Assembly: GCF_014194695.1 (NCBI RefSeq)
Contig: NZ_JACIAH010000008.1
Location: forward strand, 62,001 to 126,000
Reading direction: 5' to 3'
Origin: Rhizobium sp. BK399
GTDB lineage: Bacteria > Pseudomonadota > Alphaproteobacteria > Rhizobiales > Rhizobiaceae
DNA length: 64,000 bases
Position numbers and translations under genes: made by a program
The notes under the pieces: generated by a model
What the model was told of the DNA's origin: nothing
Databases searched by the model: none
The model's input: the letters and a program-made list of their open reading frames with translations, nothing else
Shown here: positions 35,289-42,934 of the stretch, one piece after another
How positions within the stretch are numbered: position 1 is the stretch's first letter
How the letters are laid out: each line of letters starts with the position of its first letter

Positions 35289-35462
35289 CTATTTCCGCAG
35301 GATCACCCATATTGCGTGGATGATCCCCGGAACGTAGCCGCAGAGCGTCAGCAAAATATTCAGCCAGAAGTGCAGGCCGAGACCGACCTGCAGAAAGACG
35401 CCTAGAGGCGGCAGGATGATCGCGAGAAGAATTCGAATGATGTCCACGGCCGCCTCGTTCAT
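35289..35462 (-). CDS. Pmp3/YqaE-family small membrane stress protein
   Basis: 57 residues and almost entirely hydrophobic: two membrane helices, IIRILLAIILPPLGVFLQVG and FWLNILLTLCGYVPGIIHAI. The PPLGVFLQVG turn and the PGIIHAIW end are signatures of Pmp3/YqaE proteolipids, which respond to salt, cold or membrane stress. It lies between rhaD and rhaI on the opposite strand, an unusual intrusion in a sugar locus. ATG 35462 is preferred to ATG 35471. A candidate general-stress (EcfG-type) promoter lies just upstream. Confidence 0.9.
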   Translation of the reverse strand: MNEAAVDIIRILLAIILPPLGVFLQVGLGLHFWLNILLTLCGYVPGIIHAIWVILRK

Positions 35463-35483
35463 GAGTAGCATTCCACGCAGGTG

Positions 35484-35508
35484 AACGCGGACAGGAGCCG
35501 TTGGTTCG
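35484..35508 (-). promoter_or_regulatory. EcfG-like general-stress promoter upstream of the Pmp3 gene
   Basis: On the minus strand CGAAC at 35508-35504, 16 bases, then CGTT at 35487-35484. The alphaproteobacterial EcfG/RpoE2 consensus is GGAAC-N16/17-CGTT, so there is one mismatch. Distance to the start at 35462 is suitable, and Pmp3-type genes are common stress-regulon members. Confidence 0.45.
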
Positions 35509-35528
35509 TTGCGGCAAGGGAGGAAAGA

Positions 35529-36821
35529 ATGGCCGATACCAGGATCGCGCAGGATCTTATCGCGCAGGAAAATGACAAGCGTGCAGCAGCGCTCCAGTCG
35601 GACTACGAGGCCCTTGGGGCCAATTTGGCGCGGCGCGGCGTCGACATCGAAACCATAACACGCAAGGTGTCCGAGTTCTTCGTCGCCGTTCCATCCTGGG
35701 GTGTCGGTACCGGTGGCACCAGGTTTGCCCGCTTTCCGGGCACCGGCGAGCCGCGCGGTATCTTCGACAAGCTGGACGACTGCTCCGTCATCAATGAGCT
35801 GACACGCGCGACACCAAACGTGTCCTTGCATATCCCGTGGGACAAGGCCGATCCGAGGGAACTGAAGGCGAAGGGCGATGCGCTTGGCCTCGGCTTCGAC
35901 GCGATGAATTCCAACACCTTCTCCGATTCACCCGGCCAGGCGCATTCCTACAAGTACGGCTCACTGAGCCACACGGATGCGGCGACCCGTGCTCAGGCCG
36001 TCGAACACAACATCGAATGCATCGAGATCGGAAAGGCGATCGGGTCCAAGGCACTGACCGTCTGGATCGGCGACGGCTCGAATTTCCCGGGCCAGAGCAA
36101 CTTCACGAAAGCATTCGAGCGCTACCTTGCGGCGATGGCTGACATTTACAAGGCGCTGCCGGACGATTGGAAGCTGTTTTCCGAGCACAAGATGTATGAG
36201 CCGGCTTTCTATTCGACGGTGGTGCAGGACTGGGGAACCAACTACCTGATCGCCCAGACGCTCGGTCCGAAGGCTCAATGCCTTGTCGACCTTGGCCACC
36301 ATGCACCGAACACCAACATCGAGATGATCGTCGCCCGGCTCATCCAGTTCGGCAAGCTCGGCGGCTTCCATTTCAACGACTCCAAATATGGGGACGACGA
36401 CCTCGATGCCGGTGCGATCGAGCCCTACCGCCTGTTCCTGGTTTTCAATGAACTGGTTGAGGCGGAGCAGCGTGGGGTCAACGACTTCAATCCGGCGCAT
36501 ATGATAGACCAGTCGCACAATGTCACTGATCCGCTCGAAAGCCTCATCAACAGTGCCAACGAAATCCGTCGGGCCTACGCCCAGGCGCTGTTGGTCGACC
36601 GCAAGGCGCTGACTGGACACCAGGACGAAAACGACGCGCTGATGGCGACGGAAACGCTGAAGCGCGCCTATCGCACTGACGTCGAGCCGATCCTTTCGGA
36701 GGCACGCCGGCGGGCCGGTGGTGCGATCGATCCGGTCGGGACCTACCGGGCGAGCGGCTATCGCAAGAAGGTGACTGCCGAACGGCCCGCTTCTGCCGCC
36801 GGGGGGGGCGGCATCATCTGA
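35529..36821 (+). CDS. rhaI: L-rhamnose isomerase RhaI
   Basis: 430 residues, TIM-barrel sugar isomerase of the rhizobial RhaI type. It converts L-rhamnose to L-rhamnulose. Metal-binding candidates are in LFSEHKMYEPAF (Glu, His), CLVDLGHHAPNT (Asp, His) and GGFHFNDSKYGDDD (His, Asp). ATG 35529 follows GGAGGAAAGA. Because the antisense Pmp3 gene separates it from rhaD, it may need its own promoter or long read-through. The protein ends with a Gly-rich tail. Confidence 0.92.
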   Translation: MADTRIAQDLIAQENDKRAAALQSDYEALGANLARRGVDIETITRKVSEFFVAVPSWGVGTGGTRFARFPGTGEPRGIFDKLDDCSVINELTRATPNVSLHIPWDKADPRELKAKGDALGLGFDAMNSNTFSDSPGQAHSYKYGSLSHTDAATRAQAVEHNIECIEIGKAIGSKALTVWIGDGSNFPGQSNFTKAFERYLAAMADIYKALPDDWKLFSEHKMYEPAFYSTVVQDWGTNYLIAQTLGPKAQCLVDLGHHAPNTNIEMIVARLIQFGKLGGFHFNDSKYGDDDLDAGAIEPYRLFLVFNELVEAEQRGVNDFNPAHMIDQSHNVTDPLESLINSANEIRRAYAQALLVDRKALTGHQDENDALMATETLKRAYRTDVEPILSEARRRAGGAIDPVGTYRASGYRKKVTAERPASAAGGGGII

Positions 36822-36851
36822 TCGCCACGTTCCACGGCCGTTTCAAAGGGC

Positions 36852-36870
36852 CGCTGTCGGCGCGACAGCG
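36852..36870. terminator. Hairpin between convergent rhaI and carboxymuconolactone decarboxylase genes
   Basis: CGCTGTCG-GCG-CGACAGCG, a perfect eight-base stem with a three-base loop, 30 bases past the rhaI stop and 12 bases from the stop of the opposite gene. It lacks a T-tract; a bidirectional terminator role is likely but not certain. Confidence 0.45.
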
Positions 36871-36882
36871 ACCCGGTTCACA

Positions 36883-37341
36883 TTAGGGCCTCCATTCGCC
36901 GGCTATCTGCCGGGTCGCGATGTTCAGCCGATTCCAGACGTTGATGTTGGCGATGGCGATGACGAGCGCTGCGAGGCTCTTGCCGTCGAAATGCTGCGTG
37001 GCTTCATTCCAGATATCATCGGGTACCGGGTCGGCGCGATCGCTGATGCGGGTAACCGCCTCGGTCAGCGCCAGGGCTGCTCGTTCAGCCGGCGTGAAAT
37101 AAGGAGTATCACGCCAGGCGCTGACGGCAAAAAGCCGCTCATCGGTTTCGCCCGCCTTCTTGGCGATGCGCGGATGTCCGTCAATGCAGACGCTGCATCC
37201 ATTGATCTGGCTGGCGCGCAGATTGACCAGTTCCAGAAGGATTGGCGACAAACCTGTTTTGGCGGGGACGGCAGCCAGAGCCTGCAGGGCCTGCATCGCG
37301 TCAGGAACGACAACCGCTGGATTTCCCATTCTTGCTTGCAT
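36883..37341 (-). CDS. Carboxymuconolactone decarboxylase/AhpD-family protein
   Basis: 152 residues. The AhpD-like redox motif is NGCSVCIDGH, with the C-x-x-C pair followed by His, in an all-helical fold. The following RIAKKAGETDERLFAVSAWR and ALALTEAVTRI are typical of the family. Function may be peroxide or electrophile detoxification. ATG 37341 is preceded by AAGGAG. It is divergent from an ECF sigma factor with a SnoaL-like tail, the classic ECF41 pairing, and a matching ECF41-type promoter points at it. Confidence 0.9.
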   Translation of the reverse strand: MQARMGNPAVVVPDAMQALQALAAVPAKTGLSPILLELVNLRASQINGCSVCIDGHPRIAKKAGETDERLFAVSAWRDTPYFTPAERAALALTEAVTRISDRADPVPDDIWNEATQHFDGKSLAALVIAIANINVWNRLNIATRQIAGEWRP

Positions 37342-37387
37342 CACGTTTCTCCTTGATGTGTTTTCGAAATGACGCCGCCGGCCGTGT

Positions 37388-37414
37388 TGTCACACAGGCC
37401 GGGTTTGGTTCGTC
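37388..37414 (+). promoter_or_regulatory. ECF41-type promoter, towards the sigma factor gene
   Basis: TGTCACA at 37388-37394, 16 bases, CGTC at 37411-37414. This is an exact match to the consensus known for ECF41 sigma factors, located about 40 bases before the sigma gene start, so the sigma factor probably controls itself. Confidence 0.8.
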
Positions 37415-37422
37415 ATGGAGTT

Positions 37423-37449
37423 GACGGAACAGGCTGGAGGAATGTGACA
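37423..37449 (-). promoter_or_regulatory. ECF41-type promoter, towards the carboxymuconolactone decarboxylase gene
   Basis: Read on the minus strand: TGTCACA at 37449-37443, 16 bases, CGTC at 37426-37423. The same exact motif as its neighbour in the opposite orientation. Its -35 box overlaps the ribosome-site/start region of the sigma gene. Confidence 0.8.
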
Positions 37450-37452
37450 GTG

Positions 37453-38322
37453 ATGCAAGAAAATTGGCTGGCGGCGGAATTCGAGGCGAACAGGGCGCAC
37501 CTCAGCGCCGTGGCCTCCCGCATACTCGGCTCGCGCACGGATGCGGACGACGCGGTTCAGGAGGCCTGGCTGCGGCTCGGCCGCTCTGATGCCGGTGCTA
37601 TCGGCCACATCGGCGGCTGGCTGACGACCGTTGTCGCACGCATTTGCCTGGACATGCTACGCTCCAGAAAGGCGAGGCGCGAGGAGCCGTTCGACGGGCC
37701 CGTGCACGAACGCGTCGCAGACACGTCGAAATCGGTCGATCCGGAGCGCGAGGTCGCCTTTGCAGATTCCGTCGGCCTGGCGCTCCTGGTGATCCTGGAA
37801 ACACTCGCGCCAGCCGAACGCGTCGCCTTCGTGCTACACGATATGTTCGATCTCCCGTTCGACGACATTGCGCCGATCCTCAACCGCTCATCGGCGGCAA
37901 CACGACAGCTTGCAAGTCGCGCCCGCCGCCGCGTTCAGGGCAGGACGGACATGCCGGAGGCGGACGCGACACGCAAGAAGCAGATCATCAATGCATTCCT
38001 TGCAGCCTCGCGGCTCGGTGACATCAAGGCACTTTTGTCGATCCTCGACCCGCAGGTGGTCTTCACCCCAGATGCTGCAGCAATCCGGTACAATCCTTCC
38101 GTTCGCGAACTGCGCGGCGCGGATGCAGTTGCCGAGACGTTCAAGGGTCGGGCCCAGGCAGCGCAGCCGGCAAAAATTGATGGAGAATTCGGATTTGTCG
38201 TTGTGGTCGGCGGACAACTGCGCGTCGTCCTGCTTATGACGTTCGAGGGGGAAAGGATTGCTGGCATTGATGCCGTAGCAGACCCAGCCTACCTCTCAAA
38301 CCTGGAATACGAGTTGTTCTGA
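37453..38322 (+). CDS. ECF41-family sigma factor with SnoaL-like C-terminal domain
   Basis: 289 residues from ATG 37453 (GTG 37450 or 37444 also possible). Sigma region 2 is LSAVASRILGSRTDADDAVQ through LRLGR; region 4 is LAPAERVAFVLHDMFDLPFD followed by RSSAATRQLASRARR. From about residue 180 a SnoaL/NTF2-like extension follows (IINAFLAASRLGDIKALLSI), which in ECF41 proteins replaces an anti-sigma factor. The DGGG-type motif expected in the extension reads DAAA here (TPDAAAIR), a possible change in self-control. Two ECF41-type promoters lie upstream. Confidence 0.9.
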   Translation: MQENWLAAEFEANRAHLSAVASRILGSRTDADDAVQEAWLRLGRSDAGAIGHIGGWLTTVVARICLDMLRSRKARREEPFDGPVHERVADTSKSVDPEREVAFADSVGLALLVILETLAPAERVAFVLHDMFDLPFDDIAPILNRSSAATRQLASRARRRVQGRTDMPEADATRKKQIINAFLAASRLGDIKALLSILDPQVVFTPDAAAIRYNPSVRELRGADAVAETFKGRAQAAQPAKIDGEFGFVVVVGGQLRVVLLMTFEGERIAGIDAVADPAYLSNLEYELF

Positions 38323-38341
38323 CAGGTGAGCCCAAACACAA

Positions 38342-38370
38342 AGAGCCGCCGCTGCGGCAGCGGCGACTCT
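38342..38370 (-). terminator. Strong hairpin between convergent sigma factor and small-protein genes
   Basis: AGAG-C-CGCCGCTG, loop CGG, CAGCGGCG-A-CTCT: a 12-pair stem with one mismatch. On the minus strand it is followed by TTTGTGTTT, so it is a good terminator for the 38400-38606 gene and may serve the sigma gene too. Confidence 0.65.
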
Positions 38371-38399
38371 CACAGGGGCAGGGAACCGCCCGGAAACAT

Positions 38400-38606
38400 T
38401 CAGCAATAGCTGCACATGGCAGCCGGATCGTTCGAAATCGACTTCAGAAATTTGCCCACAGGAGTCCGCTGTTCGCGCTTCCCAGCTGCCGTCTCGAGGA
38501 GACGTCTGAAATCGTCAAGTTTCACGCCGTCGGCACGGAGCACCATGGCGATCAGGGGGTCGCGAAGGGCTTCGGTAATCGTCAATTCTTCTCTGGTCTT
38601 GCTCAT
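38400..38606 (-). CDS. Small hypothetical protein with C-terminal CSYC
   Basis: 68 residues from ATG 38606, behind a strong AAGGAGG. The first two thirds are helical (EALRDPLIAMVLRADGVKLD, then RLLETAA); the end MCSYC carries a Cys-x-x-Cys that might bind a metal. I recognise no family, though it resembles short uncharacterised rhizobial proteins. It is divergent from a TetR gene with palindromic sites in between, and is followed by a good terminator. Confidence 0.65.
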   Translation of the reverse strand: MSKTREELTITEALRDPLIAMVLRADGVKLDDFRRLLETAAGKREQRTPVGKFLKSISNDPAAMCSYC

Positions 38607-38701
38607 GGTTTGCCTCCTTTCGTGGGCAGTAGCCCGTGTTCCACTCCGTCGGCGCCATGTGACTGCGGCATGAAGTCTCGTTGACTTCGCTGAGGAGTGG
38701 T

Positions 38702-38742
38702 GTTACCGGTAAGTAACAATTCATTTGTTACCGATCGGTCAC
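38702..38742. promoter_or_regulatory. Two palindromes upstream of the tetR gene, probable TetR operators
   Basis: GTTAC-CGGTAA-GTAAC at 38702-38717 (core TTACCGGTAA is perfect) and GTTACCGATCGGTCAC at 38727-38742 (core ACCGATCGGT is perfect, one mismatch outside). Both share GTTACCG. The second ends five bases before the tetR start, so autorepression is likely. Confidence 0.6.
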
Positions 38743-38746
38743 ATGG

Positions 38747-39370
38747 ATGTCAAGGACCTTGTCCGCAAAAAAAGTTGAATCATTGGCCCTGCAATTTCCC
38801 GCCAACGTCGACGAGAAACTCCCACCGCGAGAACGTATCGTGTCGACCGCCACCCTGCTGTTTCGTGAGCACGGCATCCGCGGCATCGGCGTAGATGCAA
38901 TCGCAGACGCGGCCTCAACGAACAAAATGACGCTCTATCGCCACTTTGGCTCCAAGGATGAACTCGTCTGCGAAACGCTGCGACGTGCTTCAGAAAAGGC
39001 AGAGGCGATCTGGCGCGACCTTGAGGCGGTTCATCCCGGCGACCCGAAGAGCCAGCTCAGGGCGTGGGTTGAAGCCCGTACCCAGAGCCTTTGCGGTCAG
39101 CACGTCGGCTGCGATCTTGCGAATGCGGCAATCGAGCTCAAAGGCGAGGGGCATCCGGCCTATGGTGTGATAGAGCGCCATAAGGCTGAACAGCGCGACC
39201 GGCTCGAGGAGCTCTGTCTTGCAGCCGGTGCGCGCGAACCGGCACTCCTGGCGGATACGCTGACCCTGCTTCTTGAGGGGGCTCGCGTGACACGCCAGGC
39301 AATGGGCAACGACACATGCTGCAATCACTTCTCCAAAGCCTGCAACGCCGCCATCACCGCCTTTGCGTGA
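38747..39370 (+). CDS. TetR-family transcriptional regulator
   Basis: 207 residues. The N-terminal helix-turn-helix spans about residues 29-75: RIVSTATLLFREHGIRGIGV, then ADAASTNKMTLYRHFGSKDE. The C-terminal ligand domain is less conserved and ends with a TCCNHF segment. ATG 38747 or 38743-region starts are possible; ATG 38747 reads well. Divergent from the CSYC small-protein gene, with two palindromes in the 140-base gap. The inducer is unknown. Confidence 0.88.
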   Translation: MSRTLSAKKVESLALQFPANVDEKLPPRERIVSTATLLFREHGIRGIGVDAIADAASTNKMTLYRHFGSKDELVCETLRRASEKAEAIWRDLEAVHPGDPKSQLRAWVEARTQSLCGQHVGCDLANAAIELKGEGHPAYGVIERHKAEQRDRLEELCLAAGAREPALLADTLTLLLEGARVTRQAMGNDTCCNHFSKACNAAITAFA

Positions 39371-39434
39371 TCAGGCGGCGTGTCGGTGGGAACCATCTTT
39401 CTTCTCGCTCTCCTGACGAGGTGGGGAGGATGGC

Positions 39435-39623
39435 ATGAATTATACCTACCTTCATCGTCTGTACCAAAAGCGCCCCGAGCTCGAAGCCAAGCTTGAGCTC
39501 TATGAGGCACGCGATTGCTTCGGCGACGAGGAGATCGACGACGGTACGGATCGGGAGTTGCGGAAGCGGCTCACCGAGATCGGCACTGGAATCGACACCC
39601 TGGAACACTTGAATGCCCGCTAA
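39435..39623 (+). CDS. Small charged hypothetical protein
   Basis: 62 residues from ATG 39435, behind GGGGAGGATGGC. It is acidic and helical (LHRLYQKRPELEAKLELYEA), with a likely short coiled coil. No cysteines or membrane segment. It ends four bases inside the convergent DUF1810 gene. Family unknown to me. Confidence 0.55.
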   Translation: MNYTYLHRLYQKRPELEAKLELYEARDCFGDEEIDDGTDRELRKRLTEIGTGIDTLEHLNAR

Positions 39624-40057
39624 TTGCCGGCGTTAAGCAGTTGTATGGTCCGCTGATCGTACTCCCCGTCATAGAGGTGCTCGATGACCTTGTGGAACGG
39701 TGAGCCGTGGTCACTGATGGCTGCAAACAGCGTCATGGACGAGCGGAGCTTCAGATCATCGGGGGATCCGAACATGTCGTGCGCAGACAAGCCCTCGATT
39801 TCGAGGATTGCATCGACGCAGCGCTGCAGCCGGCTTCCAAGGACGGGATCGGCAAGATAGGCGGTAGCCTCTTCGGCAGACCTGATCGCATATTTCTCGG
39901 CCATTGTGGAAGTACCCAGTCCGGCCATTTGGGGAAAGATGAACCACATCCAATGGGAACGCTTACGTCCGGCTCTCAACTCGGACAACGCTCGCTCGTA
40001 GAAGCCGTTCTGTGCGTCTACGAAGCGCTCAAGGTTGTAATCGATTTTGCCGGGCAT
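39620..40057 (-). CDS. DUF1810 family protein
   Basis: 145 residues. The family pattern is clear: LERFVDAQNGFYERALSELR, then SHWMWFIFPQMAGLGTS, YAIRSAEEATAYLADPVLG and MTLFAAI. DUF1810 (COG5579) proteins are helical and occur widely; some are linked to NADAR-type or ADP-ribose-related proteins, but no firm role is known. It stands alone. Confidence 0.9.
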   Translation of the reverse strand: MPGKIDYNLERFVDAQNGFYERALSELRAGRKRSHWMWFIFPQMAGLGTSTMAEKYAIRSAEEATAYLADPVLGSRLQRCVDAILEIEGLSAHDMFGSPDDLKLRSSMTLFAAISDHGSPFHKVIEHLYDGEYDQRTIQLLNAGN

Positions 40058-40127
40058 CGACGACCCTCCCTTTACGCATAACTATATCGCCAGGGATCCT
40101 TGTCCATGCCCGGACTGCGACAGGCCG

Positions 40128-40433
40128 CTAGCAGGACCTGTCGGGGTATGGACTGTGCTCGCGGCAGTAATCCGCCGATGGAAGTGTTTCTGAGATTGAT
40201 CCGACCGTTGCCGGATCGAGGGATGCCATCGGAGCTGTATAATGGACCGTCAACCCGGCAACGCCCAGGAGCACGAAGGCTGCAAGGACTATCACTCGGT
40301 TTGATAAGGAAGGTGCGTTTGCATTGACATGCTCGACATATTCGCGTTCACCCATGCCGTTCAACTCGTCTTCCGTTGCGTGGTGATGCACCACGTCGCC
40401 GCGCGCCGTGTTCAAAGTCTCACCATCTTTCAT
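40128..40433 (-). CDS. Small single-span membrane protein
   Basis: 101 residues from ATG 40433, eight bases behind GGAG. A polar N-terminal half (GDVVHHHATEDELNGMGERE) is followed by one membrane helix (VIVLAAFVLLGVAGLTVHYT) and a short tail with two cysteines (ADYCREHSPYPDRSC). Probably an inner-membrane protein with its tail in the periplasm. No family known to me. Confidence 0.6.
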   Translation of the reverse strand: MKDGETLNTARGDVVHHHATEDELNGMGEREYVEHVNANAPSLSNRVIVLAAFVLLGVAGLTVHYTAPMASLDPATVGSISETLPSADYCREHSPYPDRSC

Positions 40434-40654
40434 TTTGTTAACTCCTACACTGAAGCGCGCATCGGCATACGATCGTCTTCTGCCGCAGACAGCACGCACG
40501 ACGCATTTGTGATTTTCAGGCCGCGGATTGAAGAGTGAATACGCAAACGCAGTGTTCATAAAATCGAACCAATCGGTTTGATTTGACCTATGGGGCTTGG
40601 CGCGTCGACAAAATTCGGCTTAGGTCAGCAGGACATTCAGATTGCGGATAGCCC

Positions 40655-42025
40655 ATGGCACACTCATTTGGCGCGATGTCAGTTGCGCAGCTTTCCACTC
40701 TCATTCAAACTGCAGCCGTCGATCCCCTCGAGGTGACACAAGCCGTGCTCGATGGTATCGACGCCTATGCGGATAGGGCAGTTTTCACGGCAGTCCTGAG
40801 GGACCGAGCGCTGGAGGAGGCCATGGTCTCGTCCAAACGCCTGAGGGAAGGGCGGTCGCGGGGGATGCTGGACGGCATACCGATAGCGTGGAAAGACCTC
40901 TTCGACATCAAGGGTCGCACGACAACGGCCGGCTCTACCGTCCTTTCGACCGGCCCGGCCGCACAGACCGACGCAGCGGTGGTGGCAGCGCTGAAGCAGG
41001 CGGGGATGATTTCAATCGCCTGCACCAACATGAGCGAGTTCGCCTTTTCCGGCCTTGGCCTCAATCCGCATTTTGGCACGCCCGAAAACCCAATAAGTCG
41101 TGACGTGCCGCGAATCCCGGGCGGTTCGTCATCCGGCGCCGGAGTCGCGGTGGCTGCCGGGCTCGTGCCGGTCGCCATGGGCACCGACACCGGGGGATCC
41201 GTTCGCATTCCTGCGGCGTTCAACGGTATCGTCGGATACAAGGCGACACGCGGTCGCTACCCGATGAATGGCGTCTACCCACTGGCAAAGAGCCTGGATT
41301 CCCTTGGCCCGCTATGCAGAACGGTGAAGGACGCCGTCTGGATTGACGCAGCCTTGCGTGGAACGCCTTTCCCGCTGATGGTGGCTCGACCGGTCGCCGG
41401 GCTTGAAATTGTCGTGCCGGACAACGTCGTCTTCGATGGCGCGCAATCCGGGGTTGTTGCAGCCTTTGAAGCAGGGCTTGATCGGCTTGCTGCCGCGGGT
41501 GCGTCGATCACCCGGATCACAATACCGGCCTTCGATGCCATATTGGGGCTCATGACCCGATATGGCGCTCTTGTTACTGCCGAAGCCTTTGCACTTCATC
41601 GCGAACGGCTGGCCGGGCCGGCCGCCGACGACATGGATCGACGTGTCGTCGTGCGCACGAGGCTCGGCGAGAAGATCACGCTTGCGGACTATCTTACGAT
41701 CCTGGAAGCGCGCGAGCGGCTGATTGCCGATGTCGCGCGTCGCGTGGGGTCCAGCCTCGTCGCCTTCCCATCCGTTGCCCATGTGGCACCGCCAATTGCA
41801 CCACTCGAAGCCGACGACGAGCTGTTCTTTGCAACCAACGGCCAGACCTTGCGCAACACAATGCTCGGCAATTTCCTCGATTGGTGTGGCGTCTCGATCC
41901 CCTGCGGGACTGGTGACGCCAATATGCCCGTCGGTCTCCTGCTCTCTGCCGTGGCAGGGCAGGACGAAGCAGTCCTCGGTGCCGCCCTTGCTGCGGAGGA
42001 GATCATCCGCAAAGACCTGAGTTGA
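40655..42025 (+). CDS. Amidase signature family enzyme
   Basis: 456 residues. The Ser-cisSer-Lys triad is visible: Lys in PIAWKDLFDIKG, the cis-Ser in GGSSSGAGVAVAAG, and the nucleophile Ser in GTDTGGSVRIPA. This family hydrolyses amides, ureas and related bonds; AtzF, GatA and arylamidases are relatives. The C-terminal part ends with the usual LLSAVAGQDEAVL. It opens a three-gene operon with a TIM-barrel protein and an HpaI-type aldolase, pointing to breakdown of an unknown amide to a sugar-like or hydroxy-acid intermediate. Confidence 0.88.
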   Translation: MAHSFGAMSVAQLSTLIQTAAVDPLEVTQAVLDGIDAYADRAVFTAVLRDRALEEAMVSSKRLREGRSRGMLDGIPIAWKDLFDIKGRTTTAGSTVLSTGPAAQTDAAVVAALKQAGMISIACTNMSEFAFSGLGLNPHFGTPENPISRDVPRIPGGSSSGAGVAVAAGLVPVAMGTDTGGSVRIPAAFNGIVGYKATRGRYPMNGVYPLAKSLDSLGPLCRTVKDAVWIDAALRGTPFPLMVARPVAGLEIVVPDNVVFDGAQSGVVAAFEAGLDRLAAAGASITRITIPAFDAILGLMTRYGALVTAEAFALHRERLAGPAADDMDRRVVVRTRLGEKITLADYLTILEARERLIADVARRVGSSLVAFPSVAHVAPPIAPLEADDELFFATNGQTLRNTMLGNFLDWCGVSIPCGTGDANMPVGLLLSAVAGQDEAVLGAALAAEEIIRKDLS

Positions 42026-42051
42026 CCGATTGGCATTGCGAGGAGGCGAAC

Positions 42052-42915
42052 ATGACTGAAGGAACGCTGGAGAATGGACGCTTTGCAGTTTCGACGTGGT
42101 CGCTGCATCGGTTGTTGGGAACCGTCTATCCCTACAGCCCCGATCCAGACAAGAGCCAGGACAGCAAGGAGCCTTATGGACCGGGACGTTCATCGCTGAT
42201 CGAAATCCCACAGCAGCTCGCAAGCAACGGTATCGGCAGGATCGAGATATGCTCGTTTCATCTGCCAAGCCTGGATCGAGGCTATCTCCAGGAAATGCAG
42301 GCGGCCCTTCAGGAAGCTGATATCATGCTGCAGACGCTTCTTGTCGAGGATGGGGATCCGAGCCATCCGGAAACAGCGAAACGTGACATCGAATGGATTG
42401 CCCGCTGGCTCGAGATCGCAGAGGTGCTTGGCGCCAGGAACATTCGGGTGATTGCGGGCAAGCAGCCGCCATTACGCGAAAATCTGGAGCGCTCGGCGGG
42501 GCACCTCGGGTGGCTTGCAAGACAGGCCGGCAATAGCGCGGTTCGGGTTGTCACCGAGAACTGGTTTGATCTCCTGCCATCCCCTACGGAAACAAACTGG
42601 CTGCTTGACACGCTGGAAGGCAAGGTCGGTCTCAATGGCGACCTCGGCAACTGGGCAGCGCCGGCCAAGTACGAAGGTCTTCGCGACATTATGCGGCGGG
42701 CAGAACTCTGCCACGCCAAGGCCAATTTCAACTCGTCCGGCCTCGATGGCGATGATTATCGCAAAGTTCTGGAAGCGTGTCGGGTGGCAGGCTACGACGG
42801 ACCATATACGTTGATCTACGATTCAACGTTCTACGCAGACGAGTGGGATGGCATCCGGCTCGAAAAGGCGTTTATCGAGGAGTTTCAACTGGACAGGCGG
42901 CGCGCGGTCGGCTGA
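42052..42915 (+). CDS. Sugar phosphate isomerase/epimerase-like TIM-barrel protein
   Basis: 287 residues of the xylose-isomerase-like AP-endonuclease 2 fold. Strands of the barrel are seen at RIEICSFHLP, RNIRVIAGKQ, VRVVTENWFD and GLNGDLGNW; the acidic and amide residues at these strand ends fit a metal site, but a conserved His is less clear. GGAGG lies 6 bases before the ATG. It follows the amidase by 26 bases and precedes an aldolase by 19. Could be an isomerase, epimerase or dehydratase. Confidence 0.75.
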   Translation: MTEGTLENGRFAVSTWSLHRLLGTVYPYSPDPDKSQDSKEPYGPGRSSLIEIPQQLASNGIGRIEICSFHLPSLDRGYLQEMQAALQEADIMLQTLLVEDGDPSHPETAKRDIEWIARWLEIAEVLGARNIRVIAGKQPPLRENLERSAGHLGWLARQAGNSAVRVVTENWFDLLPSPTETNWLLDTLEGKVGLNGDLGNWAAPAKYEGLRDIMRRAELCHAKANFNSSGLDGDDYRKVLEACRVAGYDGPYTLIYDSTFYADEWDGIRLEKAFIEEFQLDRRRAVG

Positions 42916-42934
42916 ACCGCGAAAGGAGCATGGA

